DNA of 15,542 nt from WQUF01 sp031549525 (GTDB lineage Bacteria; Bacillota; Clostridia; Clostridiales; Clostridiaceae): assembly GCA_031549525.1 (NCBI GenBank), contig JAVBPQ010000036.1, positions 1 to 15,542 of the forward strand. Direction: 5' to 3'. This document shows, piece after piece, positions 1 to 6,772 of the stretch (the stretch's first letter is position 1; the number at the start of each line of letters is the position of its first letter). Both the position numbers and the translations under genes were made by a program. The notes under the pieces are model-generated. The model saw nothing but the letters and a program-made list of their open reading frames with translations, ran no database searches and was not told where the DNA came from.

Positions 1-820
1 ATAGCCTATCCTCTATTAGAGCTTTTACTTTTTCCACATCATTTATATCCTCCCCTAAGGTTTCAACTATCATCTTCTGCTTTTCATGATCTAGTTTAGA
101 TAACATCCTTCCAATACCAAGTTTCATAATCCTATTTTCAACCATCTCTAAAGCTTCAGGATATAGATTCTTAAAGCAGGTGTTGTTGTGAATGGTTGTC
201 TTTGAAACTTTCAAGTTTTCAGCGAGAGTATTTGCTACATTAACTTGCCCTCTATAGCTTTTCCCAGCATCCATCTTTAAAGTAGCTCGAATAAAAGTCT
301 TTCTTGAGATTGTTCTATAGCTTAAATTAGAAGATATTATCATGCTTTCAAGCTTTAGAGGATCTATTTTATCTTTTTCTATAATAAAACATGGAAGGGT
401 GCTATATTTATCTAGCTTTGAAACATCATAGAGAGCACGAAGAGCTATAAGCCTTGTTCTGCCTATTATAACAGTATATTTTCCGTCTCCATCATCTAAA
501 GCAATGCATGGATTTAAAATATTGTCATTTTCTATGGATGAAATAGCGTTCAGGAGTTGCTCATTGTCGGGAAAATCGAAGAAATTTAATTTATCCTCAG
601 CCCTAAGCTTTAATATAGGAATCCTCTGAAAATTTTGAAATATATCTATCTCACTTAAATTTTGATTATTATAATTAATGGCTTTATTATCTTCTACCGC
701 TTCTTTTTTCTTTTTTTCTTCTCTTACTTCATTTAAAAGCTCTTGAACCAGTGGGTCGTTAAAATCTATAGTCAATTCTTTTTCTTCTTCTTGAAATCTT
801 GAATCATTATTATTAGTCAT
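1..820 (-). CDS. ParB-like partition/nucleoid DNA-binding protein, C-terminus beyond window
   Basis: The frame is open from an ATG at 818-820 to the left edge of the window, giving 273 residues with no stop. An AAGGAGC ribosome binding site lies 8 bases upstream (829-835). Residues 1-60 are acidic and low in complexity. Residues 75-160 look like the ParB N-terminal domain: a predicted 'IPI..L' strand, a 'I.NPCIAL' segment, then Y-T-V-I-I-G-R-T-R-L-I-A-L around 115-127, at the place of the family's GxRR-A motif. Residues 195-213 (VANTLAENLKVSKTTIHNN) read as a helix-turn-helix like the one in KorB/Spo0J-type proteins. Family members bind centromere-like sites with a ParA ATPase, or regulate plasmid genes. 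No ParA gene is visible, and it would have to lie left of the window. The GRTR motif departs from the usual GERR, so CTPase activity cannot be assumed. The family call is fairly sure; a role in partition is inference. Confidence 0.75.
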   Translation of the reverse strand, partial: MTNNNDSRFQEEEKELTIDFNDPLVQELLNEVREEKKKKEAVEDNKAINYNNQNLSEIDIFQNFQRIPILKLRAEDKLNFFDFPDNEQLLNAISSIENDNILNPCIALDDGDGKYTVIIGRTRLIALRALYDVSKLDKYSTLPCFIIEKDKIDPLKLESMIISSNLSYRTISRKTFIRATLKMDAGKSYRGQVNVANTLAENLKVSKTTIHNNTCFKNLYPEALEMVENRIMKLGIGRMLSKLDHEKQKMIVETLGEDINDVEKVKALIEDRL

Positions 821-881
821 ATTACTACGCTCCTTGTATAATTTAGTTCATTATTAAATATATTTAAAAATTGGTAAATTA

Positions 882-909
882 TGATAAAAATAAAAAAGAT
901 CTTTTATCA
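882..909. repeat. Inverted repeat upstream of the ParB-like gene
   Basis: Arms TGATAAAA (882-889) and TTTTATCA (902-909) are perfect inverted copies, 12 bases apart, with a second palindrome AAAAGATCTTTT inside. It sits between the end of the hydrolase gene and the ParB-like start. It could be an autoregulatory operator of the ParB-like protein or a weak terminator for the hydrolase gene; the AT-rich context makes chance possible. Confidence 0.3.
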
Positions 910-980
910 AGTAAAAATATTTTAAATTAAAATTACAAAGGAGCTGGCATCTTATGATTTTTAATCTTTAGTGCAACACT

Positions 981-1628
981 CTATGAGCTCACTAAATCCT
1001 TAATTGTATTAAATATCTCTTTTCGAAATATCTCATTGTGACCTGAAACACAAAAGTTTACATCCAATTTTTTATATTTATTTATAGAATTTAAATAAAC
1101 ATCTTTTTTCGTTTTCAAAGATGGAACAGGTTTATCTATTGCATCACCTACATTGTCTCCAGCATTTAAAATTTTATCTTTTTCATCAAATACGCTAATA
1201 CAATCAAGTGTATGACCTGGGGTGTGGAAGATTCTTATTTTGTCATCTGGAAAATATAAACTCTCATCAAATAATAAATTTGGAAGGCACATTTCAACAT
1301 TTCCTTTAATATATGCTTTATTTCGATCCATCATTTCCTGCCACTTTTCAATTATGAGTTCTCTACAAAGCGTGTGAGATATGATGATATGATTTTTAAA
1401 ATAATCATTACCCCAAATGTGGTCCCAATGGTAGTGTGTATTTACTATAATAATTGGCTTTAAATTTTTATCAAGGTATTCTTTAATTGGAACAACACTT
1501 TCTGATCCAAGCCCAGTATCAATGATATAGTTATAATTATTCCCAAGAATTAAATGTAAATTTAAATCCCATTCTGGAAGGTTATATTTAAAGATTATAT
1601 TCCTATCACCAATTTTTTTTATTTTCAT
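981..1628 (-). CDS. Metallo-beta-lactamase-fold hydrolase
   Basis: This is a 215-residue protein of the metallo-beta-lactamase superfamily. Metal-binding motifs appear in the right order: H65-Y-H67-W-D69-H70, then H139 in TPGHT, D158 in NAGDN and H197 in SGHN. The set is complete for a binuclear metal site. The family includes glyoxalase II, lactonases and other hydrolases of soluble thioesters and esters, so the substrate cannot be named. There is no signal peptide, so it is probably cytoplasmic. The start chosen is the ATG at 1626-1628, because a strong AGGAGG (1635-1640) precedes it by 6 bases; the frame extends 16 codons further upstream without such a site. A candidate minus-strand promoter lies just upstream (TTGTTT, 17 bases, TAACAT). 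The gene is divergent from the DUF1538-PII pair, which may or may not mean a shared function. Confidence 0.85.
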   Translation of the reverse strand: MKIKKIGDRNIIFKYNLPEWDLNLHLILGNNYNYIIDTGLGSESVVPIKEYLDKNLKPIIIVNTHYHWDHIWGNDYFKNHIIISHTLCRELIIEKWQEMMDRNKAYIKGNVEMCLPNLLFDESLYFPDDKIRIFHTPGHTLDCISVFDEKDKILNAGDNVGDAIDKPVPSLKTKKDVYLNSINKYKKLDVNFCVSGHNEIFRKEIFNTIKDLVSS

Positions 1629-1666
1629 GAAGACCCTCCTATTAAAAGTTTGATTTTGCTTTTTTA

Positions 1667-1695
1667 ATGTTAACAAAAGATAATGATGAAAACAA
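1667..1695 (-). promoter_or_regulatory. Candidate promoter of the MBL-fold hydrolase gene
   Basis: On the minus strand TTGTTT (1690-1695) and TAACAT (1667-1672) are 17 bases apart and lead into the hydrolase gene. The -10 box is a moderate match, four of six bases. Confidence 0.35.
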
Positions 1696-1802
1696 GGAAT
1701 ATTAAGTACAAATGTTTTTAAATTTTTAGTTGTCCCATAAACTATTTTTTGTTATTATTAATAATAAGCATTCTTTTAAAATCTAATGTTTAGCTTTTGT
1801 TT

Positions 1803-1811
1803 TGGTATAAT
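1803..1811 (+). promoter_or_regulatory. Extended -10 promoter for the DUF1538-PII operon
   Basis: TGGTATAAT is a perfect -10 hexamer with the TGn extension. No good -35 box stands at 16-18 bases, as is common for extended -10 promoters. It would give a leader of about 80 bases before the DUF1538 start. I see no known riboswitch there, although the region is U-rich. Confidence 0.5.
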
Positions 1812-1901
1812 TTTTACTAAAAACTGTCTTAATTTAATATAGTTTGCTCTTTAATTTCATGTTTTTTTATCAATATAATTTAAGAAAGGTTGTGGATATG
1901 A

Positions 1902-3404
1902 TTGAGTGTATTGTTGGACAAGTTTAAAGAAGTTTTATTTGCTGTATTGCCCATTACTTTAATTGTGCTTTTTCTTAATTTTACAATAACGCCTCTAGAG
2001 CCAATTTTTTTAATTCGTTTTATTATTGGTGCAGTTCTTATAATATTGGGTCTATCTATTTTTTTGTTTGGGGTGGATATTGGCGTTACACCTATTGGTG
2101 TTTTGTTAGGCTCCCTCATCATAAAAAGTAGCAAGATATTGGTTATTGTAATAGCAGGTTTATTGCTTGGTTTTTTTATCTCAATTGCAGAGCCAGATTT
2201 GCAGATACTTGCAGAACAAGTAAATATGGTTACTTCAGGAATGGTTTCAAAGTTTAGCATTGTAGTGGTTGTATCTATTGGAATTTCTATTATGATGACT
2301 TTAGGTGTTTTAAGAATCATATACAATATTCCACTCTATAAATTTTTGACTCTCACTTATATAATAATATTTGGACTTGCACTTTTTACATCTTCAGAAT
2401 TTCTTGCTATTTCCTTTGATGCGTCAGGTGCCACAACAGGGGCTATGACTGTTCCCTTTATATTAGCATTATCTATGGGGGTTTCTTCTTTAAAAAAAGA
2501 TAGCAAAGCATCAGAAAAGGATAGTTTTGGACTTGTTGCCATAGCCTCCACAGGTGCAATACTTGCTGTCATGATAATGAGCATAATAAGCAAAACTGAT
2601 GAAATTTCTGGTGTATTAGAATACAATATAAGCAAAGACGCATCTATATTCGAACCTTTTATCCATAAATTCCCTATAGTTGTTTCAGAAATTTTTCTTG
2701 CTCTTACTCCTATTATCATTATAGTTATAATAGTTAAGCTTTTTACATCTTCTATTTCTAAGAGAGCCTTTAGAAAGATCATGAAAGGTATGCTTTATAC
2801 ATTTATAGGACTTATATTATTTTTAGTAGGGGTAAATGCAGGGTTTATGGATGTAGGAAGCATGGTTGGATTTAATATCGCTTCTTTAGATAATAAGGTT
2901 TATTTAATTGTTATTGGATTTATACTTGGATTTGTTACAGTTTTAGCTGAACCTGCAGTATATGTATTGACTCATCAAATTGAAGATGTTACAAGTGGAT
3001 ATGTAAAGAGAAGACTAGTCATATTATCATTATCTATAGGCATAGGCTTTGCTGTTGCCCTTTCTATGTTAAGAATATTAATACCTGAAATTAAACTATG
3101 GCATTATCTTTTACCAGGATATATAATATCTATTATATTGACATATTTTGTTCCAAAGCTGTTTGTAGGTATTGCTTTTGATTCAGGGGGAGTAGCTTCA
3201 GGACCCATGACTGCAACATTTATCTTAGCTTTTGCACATGGTGCAGCCGAAGCTATTGAAGGTGCGGATGTGCTTATTGATGGATTTGGTATGATTGCAA
3301 TGGTGGCTCTTGCACCACTTATTGCTTTGCAAATTCTTGGATTGATTTTTAAAATTAGATCTCAAAAAAGAGGAGTTGAGAATGATGGAGCTAAATCCCT
3401 GTGA
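1902..3404 (+). CDS. DUF1538-family polytopic membrane protein (putative transporter)
   Basis: The 500-residue protein is mostly hydrophobic, with roughly a dozen predicted membrane segments. It is built of two homologous halves. The first half has A96-E-P-D-L-Q followed by a V-T-S-G at 110-113, and S-F-D-A-S-G near 171-176. The second half has A349-E-P-A-V-Y followed by D-V-T-S-G, and A-F-D-S-G-G near 425-430. Conserved polar residues inside helices (AEP, FDSGG) suggest a substrate path, as in inverted-repeat transporters. The family matches DUF1538, whose substrate I do not know. The start is a TTG at 1902, 12 bases after a modest GAAAGG; residues 4-19 (LLDKFKEVLFAVLPIT) look like a normal N-terminus. 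An ATG four bases upstream opens only a nine-codon frame. The stop overlaps the next gene by 23 bases, so the two proteins are probably made together; a PII-regulated transporter is the inferred role. Confidence 0.85.
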   Translation: MSVLLDKFKEVLFAVLPITLIVLFLNFTITPLEPIFLIRFIIGAVLIILGLSIFLFGVDIGVTPIGVLLGSLIIKSSKILVIVIAGLLLGFFISIAEPDLQILAEQVNMVTSGMVSKFSIVVVVSIGISIMMTLGVLRIIYNIPLYKFLTLTYIIIFGLALFTSSEFLAISFDASGATTGAMTVPFILALSMGVSSLKKDSKASEKDSFGLVAIASTGAILAVMIMSIISKTDEISGVLEYNISKDASIFEPFIHKFPIVVSEIFLALTPIIIIVIIVKLFTSSISKRAFRKIMKGMLYTFIGLILFLVGVNAGFMDVGSMVGFNIASLDNKVYLIVIGFILGFVTVLAEPAVYVLTHQIEDVTSGYVKRRLVILSLSIGIGFAVALSMLRILIPEIKLWHYLLPGYIISIILTYFVPKLFVGIAFDSGGVASGPMTATFILAFAHGAAEAIEGADVLIDGFGMIAMVALAPLIALQILGLIFKIRSQKRGVENDGAKSL

Positions 3405-4053
3405 TGGCGATTTTGAACTTATATGCGTAATTATAAACTTTGGATCAGGCAGCAGGGTACTTAAACAAGCTAAAAAAAATGGAATTAAAGGTGGAACTAT
3501 TTTTCTTGGAAAGGGTACTATTAAAAATCACTTGCTTGAAATTTTAGATTTAAATGATATAAGGAAAGAAATTGTCATAATGACAGGATGTTCTCATATT
3601 GTTAAAGAGGTGCTTGTGAAGCTTGATAAGGAGTTTCAATTTAAAAAGCCTTATCATGGCATTGCATTCTCTATGTCAGTAGCTGGTTTTTTAGGTGCAG
3701 GTAATTATATATATAATGATAAACACAAAAAGAAAGGTGATGAAAATATTATGTATCATTCCATAACTGTTATTGTAGATAAAGGTAAGGGTGAATTGGT
3801 TATGGAAGCTGCGGAAAAAGCAGGCACAAAAGGAGGGACTATAATCAATGCAAGAGGGTCTGGTATACACGAAACTAGTAAATTATTTTCTATGGAAATT
3901 GAACCTGAAAAAGAGATAGTACTTATATTATCAGAAGTTCACTTAACTGAGAAGATCGTAAAATCAATAAGCAAGGAATTAGAAATAGAAAGACCTGGGA
4001 ATGGGATTATATTTATTCAGGATGTAAATAAAACTTATGGCATTTATAAATAA
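3382..4053 (+). CDS. Tandem PII-like signalling protein (two PII domains fused)
   Basis: This 223-residue protein is about twice the length of GlnB/GlnK (about 112). Both halves carry the PII pattern. In the first half 'LICVIINFG' is followed by V-L-K-Q-A-K-K-N-G-I-K-G-G-T (about 26-39). In the second, 'SITVIVDKG' leads to E-A-A-E-K-A-G-T-K-G-G-T (142-153) and ends with E-R-P-G-N-G-I-I-F-I (203-212), like the C-terminal nucleotide-contacting segment of PII. The T-loop regions are short, without the usual uridylylated tyrosine. PII proteins are trimers that bind ATP, ADP or other effectors and often control a membrane partner. The start chosen is ATG 3382, 6 bases after AGGAG (3371-3375); ATG 3385 is an alternative. 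It overlaps the DUF1538 gene, which suggests translational coupling and a partner role. The effector is unknown. Confidence 0.85.
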   Translation: MMELNPCDGDFELICVIINFGSGSRVLKQAKKNGIKGGTIFLGKGTIKNHLLEILDLNDIRKEIVIMTGCSHIVKEVLVKLDKEFQFKKPYHGIAFSMSVAGFLGAGNYIYNDKHKKKGDENIMYHSITVIVDKGKGELVMEAAEKAGTKGGTIINARGSGIHETSKLFSMEIEPEKEIVLILSEVHLTEKIVKSISKELEIERPGNGIIFIQDVNKTYGIYK

Positions 4054-4065
4054 TATTTTTAATAG

Positions 4066-4090
4066 CTAATCTTATGATTAGTTTTTTTTT
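4066..4090 (+). terminator. Intrinsic terminator of the DUF1538-PII operon
   Basis: CTAATC (4066-4071) and GATTAG (4076-4081) form a perfect 6-bp stem with a TTAT loop, followed by nine T. It begins 12 bases after the PII gene's stop. Confidence 0.8.
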
Positions 4091-4119
4091 ATAAAAAATC
4101 CCCCCATTTAGCCCAAAAA

Positions 4120-4248
4120 ATGAGAGAATTTAAGAGGATTTATCTATATAAACTTGATAAAATATATAAAATTGCTGATAATAATATATTAATTGGGGTT
4201 TATCCCATAAAAGATGATTGTATTATAAAAAAATCCTTATGCAAATAA
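4120..4248 (+). CDS. Possible 42-residue ORF or gene remnant
   Basis: An ATG at 4120 opens 42 codons ending in TAA at 4246-4248. The product is lysine- and isoleucine-rich, beginning MREFKRIYLYKLDK and containing NNILIGVYPIKDD, which looks more like a folded domain fragment than random AT-rich DNA. There is no ribosome binding site before the ATG, and the frame lies after the PII terminator with no clear promoter. It may be a leftover of a larger gene. Low confidence. Confidence 0.2.
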   Translation: MREFKRIYLYKLDKIYKIADNNILIGVYPIKDDCIIKKSLCK

Positions 4249-4272
4249 AATGATTTAAAGTAGCGTAGTATC

Positions 4273-4500
4273 TTAATTTTTGATCCATTCTATTCTATAT
4301 CCCATGACAGAAGCTATCTCTTTGACTTCACTATACTTTATAGTACCTCTAGTCAATTTGTTAGAAATATTTTGAGATGTGGTTTTTCTTTGTTTTGGGT
4401 GTAATTTATTGATTTCTTTTATTATGTCAGTTAATGACCATCCGCTTTCTAATATGTAGTATTTTACTTCATTTCTAATGGAATTTTTATTATTGTTCAT
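4273..4500 (-). CDS. Small Xre-like HTH regulator, divergent from conjugation operon
   Basis: The 75-residue basic protein is a single helix-turn-helix domain. Residues about 21-72 fit the small Xre/Cro-like pattern seen in phage and plasmid regulators: S-L-T-D-I-I-K-E-I, then T-T-S-Q-N-I-S-N-K-L-T-R-G (40-52), then S-E-V-K-E-I-A-S-V-M-G-Y. The segment T-S-Q-N-I-S-N-K-L is the likely recognition helix. There is no ligand or protease domain. The start is ATG 4498-4500, with GGAGG (4507-4511) 6 bases upstream. Upstream lies a 230-base divergent control region that holds a perfect palindrome over the promoter of the opposite operon. The natural reading is a repressor of conjugation genes, perhaps also of itself; this is inference from position and domain. 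Confidence 0.75.
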   Translation of the reverse strand: MNNNKNSIRNEVKYYILESGWSLTDIIKEINKLHPKQRKTTSQNISNKLTRGTIKYSEVKEIASVMGYRIEWIKN

Positions 4501-4572
4501 TATACGCCTCCAATATATTGTATATTTTACTATGAGAACATATTTGATTAAGCAAAAAGTTTTATTTAGTTG

Positions 4573-4601
4573 TTGACATTATATTCATTATAGTGTAATC
4601 T
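4573..4601 (+). promoter_or_regulatory. Main promoter of the conjugation operon
   Basis: A perfect TTGACA (4573-4578) and TAATCT (4596-4601) are separated by exactly 17 bases. Transcription would start near 4608 and leave a leader of about 124 bases before the first gene at 4732. The -10 box lies inside the palindrome at 4595-4615. Confidence 0.65.
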
Positions 4602-4615
4602 TAGCCTAAGATTAC
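4595..4615. promoter_or_regulatory. Perfect palindromic operator over the -10 box
   Basis: GTAATCTTAG, a single central C, then CTAAGATTAC: ten-base arms with no mismatch. It covers the -10 box and the expected start of transcription, where a bound dimeric HTH protein would exclude RNA polymerase. The divergent 75-residue regulator is the obvious candidate ligand; the 125-residue HTH protein is the alternative. Confidence 0.7.
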
Positions 4616-4648
4616 TGAATTTGCAATAAATTTAAAAGGAAAATTGTA

Positions 4649-4712
4649 CGGTTTTTTGATATAAAAAAACCTATTTTGGGCAGGATTATGTAAAAAAATA
4701 ACAAAAAAACCG
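4649..4712 (+). promoter_or_regulatory. Leader with two mutually exclusive hairpins
   Basis: In the leader, GGTTTTTT (4650-4657) can pair with AAAAAACC (4664-4671). The slightly longer CGGTTTTTT (4649-4657) can instead pair with AAAAAACCG (4704-4712), just before the AAAGGA ribosome binding site at 4720-4725. No T-tract follows the first hairpin, so it is not a classical terminator. This could control translation of the first gene, but poly-A/poly-T pairings arise easily in such DNA. Confidence 0.25.
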
Positions 4713-4731
4713 ACATTTTAAAGGAAATAAG

Positions 4732-5109
4732 ATGATAGATAAGAGTGTAGTATTATCAATGTTTAGAAATAAATTATCTTATGTTCAAATAGCAAAGGAA
4801 TTGGGATGTTCTCCTGATGCAGTAGAAAAGTGTTTAAAGAGGAATTTCCCAAAAGAAGTTGAAAAGAGAAAGGAGGAGCGTAATAAAAATAGTTTAAAGA
4901 AATCAATAACACAAAAAGATGATGAAATTGTGTTTTTAAGGAGTTTTGGAAACAATCCAAATGTTTGCAGAATGTCTGATTCAGCCTTTATATCTTGGAA
5001 TAGACAAGCTTATAAAACAGATATGCATGGAAAACTGCATTACGATGAGGATAGAAATGGATTAAGGGCAGAAGATGTTCCAGAAGTCTTTGAGATCAGC
5101 AATATTTAA
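4732..5109 (+). CDS. HTH DNA-binding protein, first gene of the conjugation operon
   Basis: This is a 125-residue protein. Residues 5-35 form a helix-turn-helix of the kind seen in sigma-region-4-like and resolvase-like regulators: V-V-L-S-M-F-R-N-K-L-S-Y-V-Q-I-A-K-E-L-G-C-S-P-D-A-V-E-K-C-L-K. Residues 38-60 are highly charged and probably a helical linker. The C-terminal part (F-I-S-W-N-R-Q-A-Y-K-T-D near 86-97, then D-E-D-R-N-G-L) resembles a tail found in small clostridial phage and plasmid regulators. There are no membrane segments. The start ATG has AAAGGA 6 bases upstream. As first gene under the palindrome-controlled promoter it may regulate the transfer genes or act as an accessory DNA-processing protein. 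I cannot name the family or assign a target. Confidence 0.65.
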   Translation: MIDKSVVLSMFRNKLSYVQIAKELGCSPDAVEKCLKRNFPKEVEKRKEERNKNSLKKSITQKDDEIVFLRSFGNNPNVCRMSDSAFISWNRQAYKTDMHGKLHYDEDRNGLRAEDVPEVFEISNI

Positions 5110-5178
5110 AATACTAAAGTATCATAATATTTACATAAAAATAATTTATATTAAAGAGGAATTTATAATTTAATCTAG

Positions 5179-5212
5179 AATTTAACCATATTTCACGTGT
5201 TAAGGTTAAATT
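5179..5212. repeat. Inverted repeat before the TcpA leader ORF
   Basis: AATTTAACC (5179-5187) and GGTTAAATT (5204-5212) are perfect 9-base inverted arms separated by 16 bases. The right arm ends 4 bases before the AAGGAG at 5217-5222. The spacing of arm centres is about 25 bases, which suits either a protein-binding site or an RNA hairpin that would affect translation of the next ORF. It lies in the 117-base gap after the HTH gene. Confidence 0.4.
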
Positions 5213-5226
5213 TAATAAGGAGTGTA

Positions 5227-5337
5227 ATGATAATGAGATATTTCATTAATATTAAAAAAACTTCTAAAAATTTAATGCATTCTACGATGATTACAAAATT
5301 TACATATGGGATATGGAGTAATTATTATGAGAAATAA
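5227..5337 (+). CDS. Short basic leader ORF coupled to the TcpA-like gene
   Basis: An ATG at 5227 (or 5233) opens a 36- (or 34-) residue frame preceded by a strong AAGGAG at 5217-5222, 4 or 10 bases upstream. The peptide is basic, with INIKKTSKNL near the start and ending IWSNYYEK, and has no membrane segment. Its stop at 5335-5337 lies just inside the TcpA-like gene, whose ATG is at 5327. The overlap of 11 bases is typical of translational coupling. I do not recognise the peptide; it may matter only as a translated leader that sets TcpA output. Confidence 0.45.
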   Translation: MIMRYFINIKKTSKNLMHSTMITKFTYGIWSNYYEK

Positions 5338-6697
5338 AATAAAAGGTATAAAGATAATTAAGTCGTATGAAAGGATATACTTTAATTTATTTCTTGTAAC
5401 TTTCATCTCATTGTCCTTATTAATATTTATCTCATATGTTAGAATAACTGAAAAAAATATCAATCAGTTAATAGATCAACCTTATGATATATTTAGTATT
5501 TTATTAATTTCTTTAATCATTGTTGGCATAGTATCAATTTGTTTTTATATTTTTGCAAAGAAACAGTTAAGATATTTAGGAAATTTAAATAAGCTTTGCA
5601 AAGTAATAACGAACAATGGTTTTTACATAATGGAAGATAAAAAGAATCAAAAACAAGTGGTTTATTTTCCACAATTTTATTATTTTGAAGATGCACAAAA
5701 GATATTAATAACCATAAAACTAGATGGGTCTAAATTTCACCAGAACTTTCTTGAACTTGGTTCTATATTTGAGCAGCTTTTTAATTGTGAGCTTCAGAGT
5801 CAGATAGTAAAAAATGGGTATATATACTATGAGATGTTTAAATTAGGAGATGTAAAAAGGATAAGCCTAACGGATAACATGGCTGTAAGAGAAAATAATT
5901 ACAAAATACCTCTTATGAGCAATTTACAATGGGATGTAATTAAAGTTCCCCATGCTTTTATAACGGGCCCTACAGGTGCTGGTAAGACTTATTTTCTATT
6001 TTATCTAATAAAATATCTTTTGGAATTTAAATGTATAGTGAAGATTATTGATCCTAAAAAGTCTAATTTGTCTAAATTAAGTTCTGTTTTAGGTGAAAGC
6101 AATGTGGCATTTGATAAAGAGACGATCATAAGACAGCTTGAAGAATCTGAAAATGAGATGAATGACAGGTATATTACCATGCATGATTCTCGTTCCTTTA
6201 AAGTGAATGAAACATTTGTAGATAGCAACCTTAGACCATATTTTTTAATTTTTGATGAGTTTGTTTCATTTACCGATCTATGCGATGAGTCTGAAAAAGA
6301 TTTTGTTTATGAAAAGATAAATCATATAATCTTAAAAGGTAGACAAGTTGGGATATTTATAATACTTACTACCCAAAGAACGGAAGAAGAGACTCTTAGA
6401 TCATCTATAATAGGTAATTTAGGTCTTAGGGTTTCTCTTGGAAATTTGTCACGGGCAGGATATGAGATTTTATTTGGAGATGTAGATAAGCAATATGGTA
6501 AGAGAACTGAAAATGGACAAGGATATATTTATTTAAATGGTGTTTCAAATAATGTACTAGAATTTTATTCTCCTCTTATACCTGATGATTATGATTTTAT
6601 AGAAGATATCAGGCGTATTGCAGAAAAAAATGGAACAACATTTCAACATCCTACAGATGGAGGTACTATGCCTTATGGCTATGCAGCTCAAAATTGA
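5327..6697 (+). CDS. FtsK/SpoIIIE-type conjugation coupling ATPase (TcpA-like)
   Basis: The 456-residue protein is a membrane-anchored DNA pump of the kind that delivers plasmid DNA to the type IV channel in Gram-positive conjugation (TcpA of pCW3, Orf21 of Tn916). Two membrane segments lie at about 17-38 and 56-78. A cytoplasmic FtsK-type ATPase follows, with Walker A G-P-T-G-A-G-K-T (214-221), Walker B Y-F-L-I-F-D-E-F (305-312) and a G-R-Q-V-G-I-F-I-I-L-T-T-Q-R segment (338-351) typical of the family. It lacks the FtsK gamma DNA-reading domain. The start chosen is ATG 5327, because GGAG (5315-5318) is 8 bases upstream; an in-frame ATG at 5306 has no ribosome binding site. The C-terminus ends in a Gly/Pro-containing tail (TDGGTMPYGYAAQN). 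It overlaps the preceding short ORF. Function is well supported; the exact subfamily is less sure. Confidence 0.85.
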   Translation: MRNKIKGIKIIKSYERIYFNLFLVTFISLSLLIFISYVRITEKNINQLIDQPYDIFSILLISLIIVGIVSICFYIFAKKQLRYLGNLNKLCKVITNNGFYIMEDKKNQKQVVYFPQFYYFEDAQKILITIKLDGSKFHQNFLELGSIFEQLFNCELQSQIVKNGYIYYEMFKLGDVKRISLTDNMAVRENNYKIPLMSNLQWDVIKVPHAFITGPTGAGKTYFLFYLIKYLLEFKCIVKIIDPKKSNLSKLSSVLGESNVAFDKETIIRQLEESENEMNDRYITMHDSRSFKVNETFVDSNLRPYFLIFDEFVSFTDLCDESEKDFVYEKINHIILKGRQVGIFIILTTQRTEEETLRSSIIGNLGLRVSLGNLSRAGYEILFGDVDKQYGKRTENGQGYIYLNGVSNNVLEFYSPLIPDDYDFIEDIRRIAEKNGTTFQHPTDGGTMPYGYAAQN

Positions 6698-6772
6698 CGG
6701 GTATGAGTTTTAATTTAATTTGTAAAAAGTAAAATTTTATTTTGAGTATAGAAGTTAATGGAGGGATACAAA

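Noticed and set aside
1752..1767. 16-base palindrome TTATTATTAATAATAA
   Set aside because: Made only of A and T in a very AT-rich spacer; expected by chance and not placed on a promoter element.
4066..4081. Shared TAATCTTA between the PII terminator and the 4595-4615 palindrome
   Set aside because: A single eight-base match inside a working terminator; the second arm differs, so a second operator is not supported.
5306..5326. Upstream ATG at 5306 as start of the TcpA-like gene
   Set aside because: No ribosome binding site precedes it, and the GGAG at 5315-5318 is correctly spaced from ATG 5327.
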